A program made the position numbers and the translations under genes. The notes under the pieces are model-generated. The model searched no databases, was not told where the DNA came from, and saw nothing but the letters and a program-made list of their open reading frames with translations. Source: Rhodospirillales bacterium (GTDB lineage: Bacteria > Pseudomonadota > Alphaproteobacteria > ATCC43930 > CGMCC-115725). Taken from it: a stretch of DNA of 7,362 bases. The stretch spans positions 1-7,362 of the forward strand of contig JAATGI010000201.1 of assembly GCA_015654725.1 (NCBI GenBank), in the 5' to 3' direction. Numbering within the stretch: position 1 is the stretch's first letter; the number at the start of each line of letters is the position of its first letter. Shown one piece after another: positions 5,516-7,362 of the stretch.

Positions 5516-6490
5516 ATGGCGGAAGAGGTCGATTGGGAAATTCCGGAATCGGTCCAGCCGAAGCACGGCGAATTCGCGTTCGATCTGGATGAAGCCTTGC
5601 TCGCGATCGTCGGGATTCAAGCGACCATTCCCGAGGACGCCTTCACCGCGCAGACGCTCGGGACCCAGCGCGGCGGCAGCGGCGTCGTGATCCGCGAAAA
5701 CGGCCTGATCGTCACGATCGGTTATCTCGTCACCGAGGCCGAGACCGTTTGGATCACCACCGGCGACGGCCGCGCCACGCCCGGCCATGTCGCGGCCTAC
5801 GACCAGGAAACCGGATTCGGGCTGATTCAATCGTTGGGCCCGCTCGGCGTGCCGGCCTTGCCGATGGGCCGCTCCGCGGGCCTGTCGATCGGCGCGCCGC
5901 TGGTGGTGGCGGCGGGCGGACGGCGCCACTCGGTGAGCGCGCGCCTGATCGCGCGGCAGGAATTCGCCGGCACCTGGGAATATCTCCTCGACGAAGCGCT
6001 GTTTACGGCGCCCGCCCATCCCTTTTGGGGCGGCGCCGCCGCGATCGACAGCGCCGGCAAGCTGGTCGGCATCGGCTCGCTCCATGTCCAGCAGGCGATC
6101 CCGTCGAGCGCGCCGCGCGACATCAACATGGTGGTGCCGATCGATTTGTTGGCGCCAATCCTGGACGAGCTGCTGACTCACGGCCGGCCCGATCATCCGC
6201 CGCGGCCTTGGCTCGGTGTCTACACCGGCGATACCGAGGGCCGCGTCGTCATCGCCGGCGTGCTGCCCCGGGGACCGGCATCGGCGGCCGGTATTCGTCC
6301 CGGCGACATCGTTCTCGCCGTGCGCGACGAAGCCATCGCCAGCGTCACCGATTTTTATCGCAAATTGTGGCGCTCCGGCAGCGCCGGGGTCGAGATCCCG
6401 ATCGAACTGGTTCGTGACGGCCGAACGGTTTGGGTTCGGGTCAAGTCGCGCGACCGCAGCACCATGTTGAAACGGCGGCGGCTGCAATAG
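5516..6490 (+). CDS. S1C trypsin-fold plus PDZ protein lacking the catalytic triad
   Basis: A 324-residue HtrA/DegP-like protein: trypsin-like domain (about 48-215) followed by one PDZ domain (about 230-311, with WLGVY and the GPASAAGIRPGDIVLAV ligand-loop region). All three catalytic positions appear replaced. Where HtrA has NNHV, this has IGYL (Tyr70 for His). Where HtrA has ETDLAVL, this has ETGFGLI (Gly100 for Asp). Where HtrA has GNSGGPL, this has HPFWGGAAA (Trp171 for Ser). It is therefore predicted to be an inactive protease homologue. There is no signal peptide or membrane segment, so it should be cytosolic, unlike periplasmic HtrA. Retained PDZ and fold suggest a peptide-binding or scaffold role. 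I chose ATG 5516 because AAGGG (5505-5509) is six bases upstream; a start at 5474 lacks support. It stands alone, divergent from meaB. Confidence 0.88.
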   Translation: MAEEVDWEIPESVQPKHGEFAFDLDEALLAIVGIQATIPEDAFTAQTLGTQRGGSGVVIRENGLIVTIGYLVTEAETVWITTGDGRATPGHVAAYDQETGFGLIQSLGPLGVPALPMGRSAGLSIGAPLVVAAGGRRHSVSARLIARQEFAGTWEYLLDEALFTAPAHPFWGGAAAIDSAGKLVGIGSLHVQQAIPSSAPRDINMVVPIDLLAPILDELLTHGRPDHPPRPWLGVYTGDTEGRVVIAGVLPRGPASAAGIRPGDIVLAVRDEAIASVTDFYRKLWRSGSAGVEIPIELVRDGRTVWVRVKSRDRSTMLKRRRLQ

Positions 6491-6493
6491 TCG

Positions 6494-6570
6494 CCGGCCG
6501 TCGGTCGTCAGTTGCCGGTGGCGACCTTTCGGTTACTGAAAACTGAAGACCGATAACTGGGAACTGGCCT
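6494..6570. repeat. Degenerate heptamer array with strand switch
   Basis: Eleven consecutive 7-base units can be laid end to end without slippage. The left units (for example TCGGTCG, TCAGTTG, CCGGTGG) follow YCRGTYG. From 6536 the units (CTGAAAA, CTGAAGA, CCGATAA, CTGGGAA, CTGGCCT) follow the reverse-complement style. The array begins four bases after the PDZ gene stop. Similar degenerate heptamer arrays are common in intergenic DNA of GC-rich bacteria, from general familiarity. No coding role is evident. Confidence 0.5.
6501..6553. repeat. 13-bp inverted repeat downstream of the PDZ gene
   Basis: TCGGTCGTCAGTT (6501-6513) and AACTGAAGACCGA (6541-6553) are reverse complements at 12 of 13 positions, separated by 27 bases. 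Transcribed from the upstream gene, this would fold into a long stem-loop. It lacks a U-tract, so it may protect the 3' end rather than terminate. It is formed by opposing units of the heptamer array. Confidence 0.55.
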
Positions 6571-6669
6571 GCGCGTCGCGCACGGACCTTGGCAAGCGAA
6601 TTGCAAAGCGATAGCGACGGGGGTCTTTTGGTGCGTCCCGGCGCCAGATTTGCCGCTGCGACAGGCAAG

Positions 6670-6688
6670 GTGCGCTTAAACCGCGCAC
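6670..6688. promoter_or_regulatory. Operator-like inverted repeat before the porin gene
   Basis: GTGCGC-TTAAACC-GCGCAC has perfect 6-base arms around a 7-base AT-rich centre, ending 51 bases before the porin start codon. This spacing and position suit a regulator site. I could not define a convincing -35/-10 pair in 6571-6739, and nothing else in that stretch looks coding. Confidence 0.35.
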
Positions 6689-6739
6689 GGATCCGGGCTG
6701 AACCGCCCCCGATTGTGTTGACCCGATCGGGAGATAGTG

Positions 6740-7362
6740 ATGCGTTCCGTGATGTCGATTTCGCTTCCAGCGCTGCTTGGCGCTGCCCTTGGTCTTGCCC
6801 TTGCCTCCTACCCGGCGCGAGCCGACGACCAGGCGGCGCCCGCGGCACCCGCGCCGCCGCCCGCGCCCAAGGCTTGGACCGACGCGATCAATCTCTCGGG
6901 CTATCTCGAGGCCGGTATCACCGGCGATTTCGACTCGGGCTCGAGCAACCTCAATTTCGGGCATTTGTTTACCGATAAGGCGAACCAGTTCCTGTTCAAC
7001 CAGGGTTCGCTGGTGTTCGAACGCCCCACCGATTCCTCCGCCGGATGGGATTTTGGGTTTCGCTTTCAGGGCATGATCGGCACCGACGCGCGCTACACCC
7101 ATTTTCTCGGCGAGCTCGACCGCGCCACCAATACGGATATTCAATTCGACATCCTCGAAGCCAGCCTCAGCGAGCACATGCCGATCCTGACATCGGGCGG
7201 CATGGATCTGAAGGTAGGGCAATTCGCGACCCTGCTCGGCGCCGAGACCATCGATCCGCGCACCAACTATTTCTATTCGCATGCCTACATCTTCAATTTC
7301 GGCCGTGCGCTCAAGGATAACGGGGCCATGCGTGGTAACAAGTTCAGCCCGCATCACGATTC
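6740..7362 (+). CDS. Beta-barrel porin, BBP2-like (3' partial)
   Basis: The first 207 codons of an outer-membrane protein that continues beyond the window. It has a signal peptide MRSVMSISLPALLGAALGLA... with a probable cut after PARA (about residue 28). A Pro/Ala-rich linker (about 31-44) follows, then barrel strands with alternating aromatic and polar residues (INLSGYLEAGITGDFD, GWDFGFRFQGMIG, GGMDLKVGQFAT). The stretch LGAETIDPRTNYFYSHAYIFNFG is the recognisable core of the 'putative beta-barrel porin-2 (OmpL-like)' family. The likely role is passive solute passage through the outer membrane; the substrate is unknown. GGGAG (6729-6733), six bases before ATG 6740, supports the start, and ATG 6752 is an in-frame alternative. 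The gene seems to have its own control region, with an operator-like repeat at 6670-6688. About half or more of the barrel is missing because of the window edge. Confidence 0.85.
   Translation, partial: MRSVMSISLPALLGAALGLALASYPARADDQAAPAAPAPPPAPKAWTDAINLSGYLEAGITGDFDSGSSNLNFGHLFTDKANQFLFNQGSLVFERPTDSSAGWDFGFRFQGMIGTDARYTHFLGELDRATNTDIQFDILEASLSEHMPILTSGGMDLKVGQFATLLGAETIDPRTNYFYSHAYIFNFGRALKDNGAMRGNKFSPHHD

Noticed and set aside
4548..5516. A 322-codon plus-strand frame antisense to meaB
   Set aside because: Low-complexity Arg/Asp/His-rich translation. The meaB frame carries all GTPase motifs.
5468..6487. A 339-codon open frame antisense to the whole PDZ gene
   Set aside because: Its product is Arg/Asp/Gly-rich with no domain pattern. 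Long antisense frames are expected opposite GC-rich genes with G/C third positions, and the sense strand encodes clear trypsin-fold and PDZ motifs.
6722..6731. CCCGATCGGG palindrome overlapping the porin ribosome site
   Set aside because: A 10-base GC-rich palindrome is unremarkable in such DNA and can form only a 3-bp hairpin.
6533..7357. A 274-codon minus-strand frame over the porin start and upstream region
   Set aside because: The plus strand has a ribosome site, signal peptide and BBP2 motifs. The minus frame translates part of the heptamer repeat (SQLSVFSFQ type), a known kind of spurious protein.
7310..7362. Possible frameshift near the end of the porin segment
   Set aside because: The next frame reads like a beta strand (VVTSSARITI), but the original frame has better codon usage and stays open. 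Too little sequence remains to decide.

Overview
The window reads as chromosomal DNA of a GC-rich alphaproteobacterium, most likely a Rhodospirillales-type lineage. The evidence is the gene order DUF952 - pyrD - TIGR01459 HAD phosphatase, an alphaproteobacterial XRE regulator, a DUF442/TIGR01244 protein, a candidate EcfG (general stress response) promoter, the strongly G/C-ending codons, and a BBP2-type porin with a Pro/Ala-rich N-terminal linker. I see no rRNA, tRNA, CRISPR array, insertion sequence or phage gene. This is ordinary core-genome territory with some regulatory detail worth a look.

Layout. (1) 1-2178, plus strand: a tightly coupled operon of a DUF952 protein (5' end cut off by the window), class-2 dihydroorotate dehydrogenase PyrD, and a class-IIA HAD hydrolase. 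The genes overlap by 11 and 4 bases. (2) 2185-2992, minus strand: a two-gene unit of an XRE regulator followed by a small conserved-looking protein that carries an HxHxDH motif. (3) 3004-3228: a divergent control region with a promoter and inverted repeat facing the XRE gene, a three-part TTCCCG half-site array on a 20-bp step, an EcfG-like promoter, and a strong leader hairpin. (4) 3229-3669, plus strand: a DUF442/TIGR01244 sulfurtransferase or phosphatase-like protein. (5) 3682-3978, minus strand: ribosomal protein L28, with a good sigma-70-type promoter. (6) 4051-4383, plus strand: a small lipoprotein with an unclear start. (7) 4380-5375, minus strand: the MeaB/ArgK GTPase. (8) 5516-6490, plus strand: a trypsin-fold plus PDZ protein that has lost all three catalytic residues. 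(9) 6491-6739: non-coding DNA with a strand-switching heptamer array forming a long inverted repeat, and an operator-like inverted repeat. (10) 6740-7362, plus strand: the start of a beta-barrel porin that runs off the window.

The genes do not form one pathway. They cover pyrimidine synthesis (PyrD), ribosome assembly (L28), B12 enzyme maintenance (MeaB), the envelope (lipoprotein, porin), and regulation or stress (XRE, possible EcfG target). All three convergent junctions (2178/2185, 3669/3682, 4383/4380) are extremely tight, leaving no room for ordinary separate terminators. No convincing new multi-gene system is visible. The best leads are the regulatory architecture at 3009-3136, the pseudoprotease, the small HxHxDH protein, and the heptamer inverted repeat.
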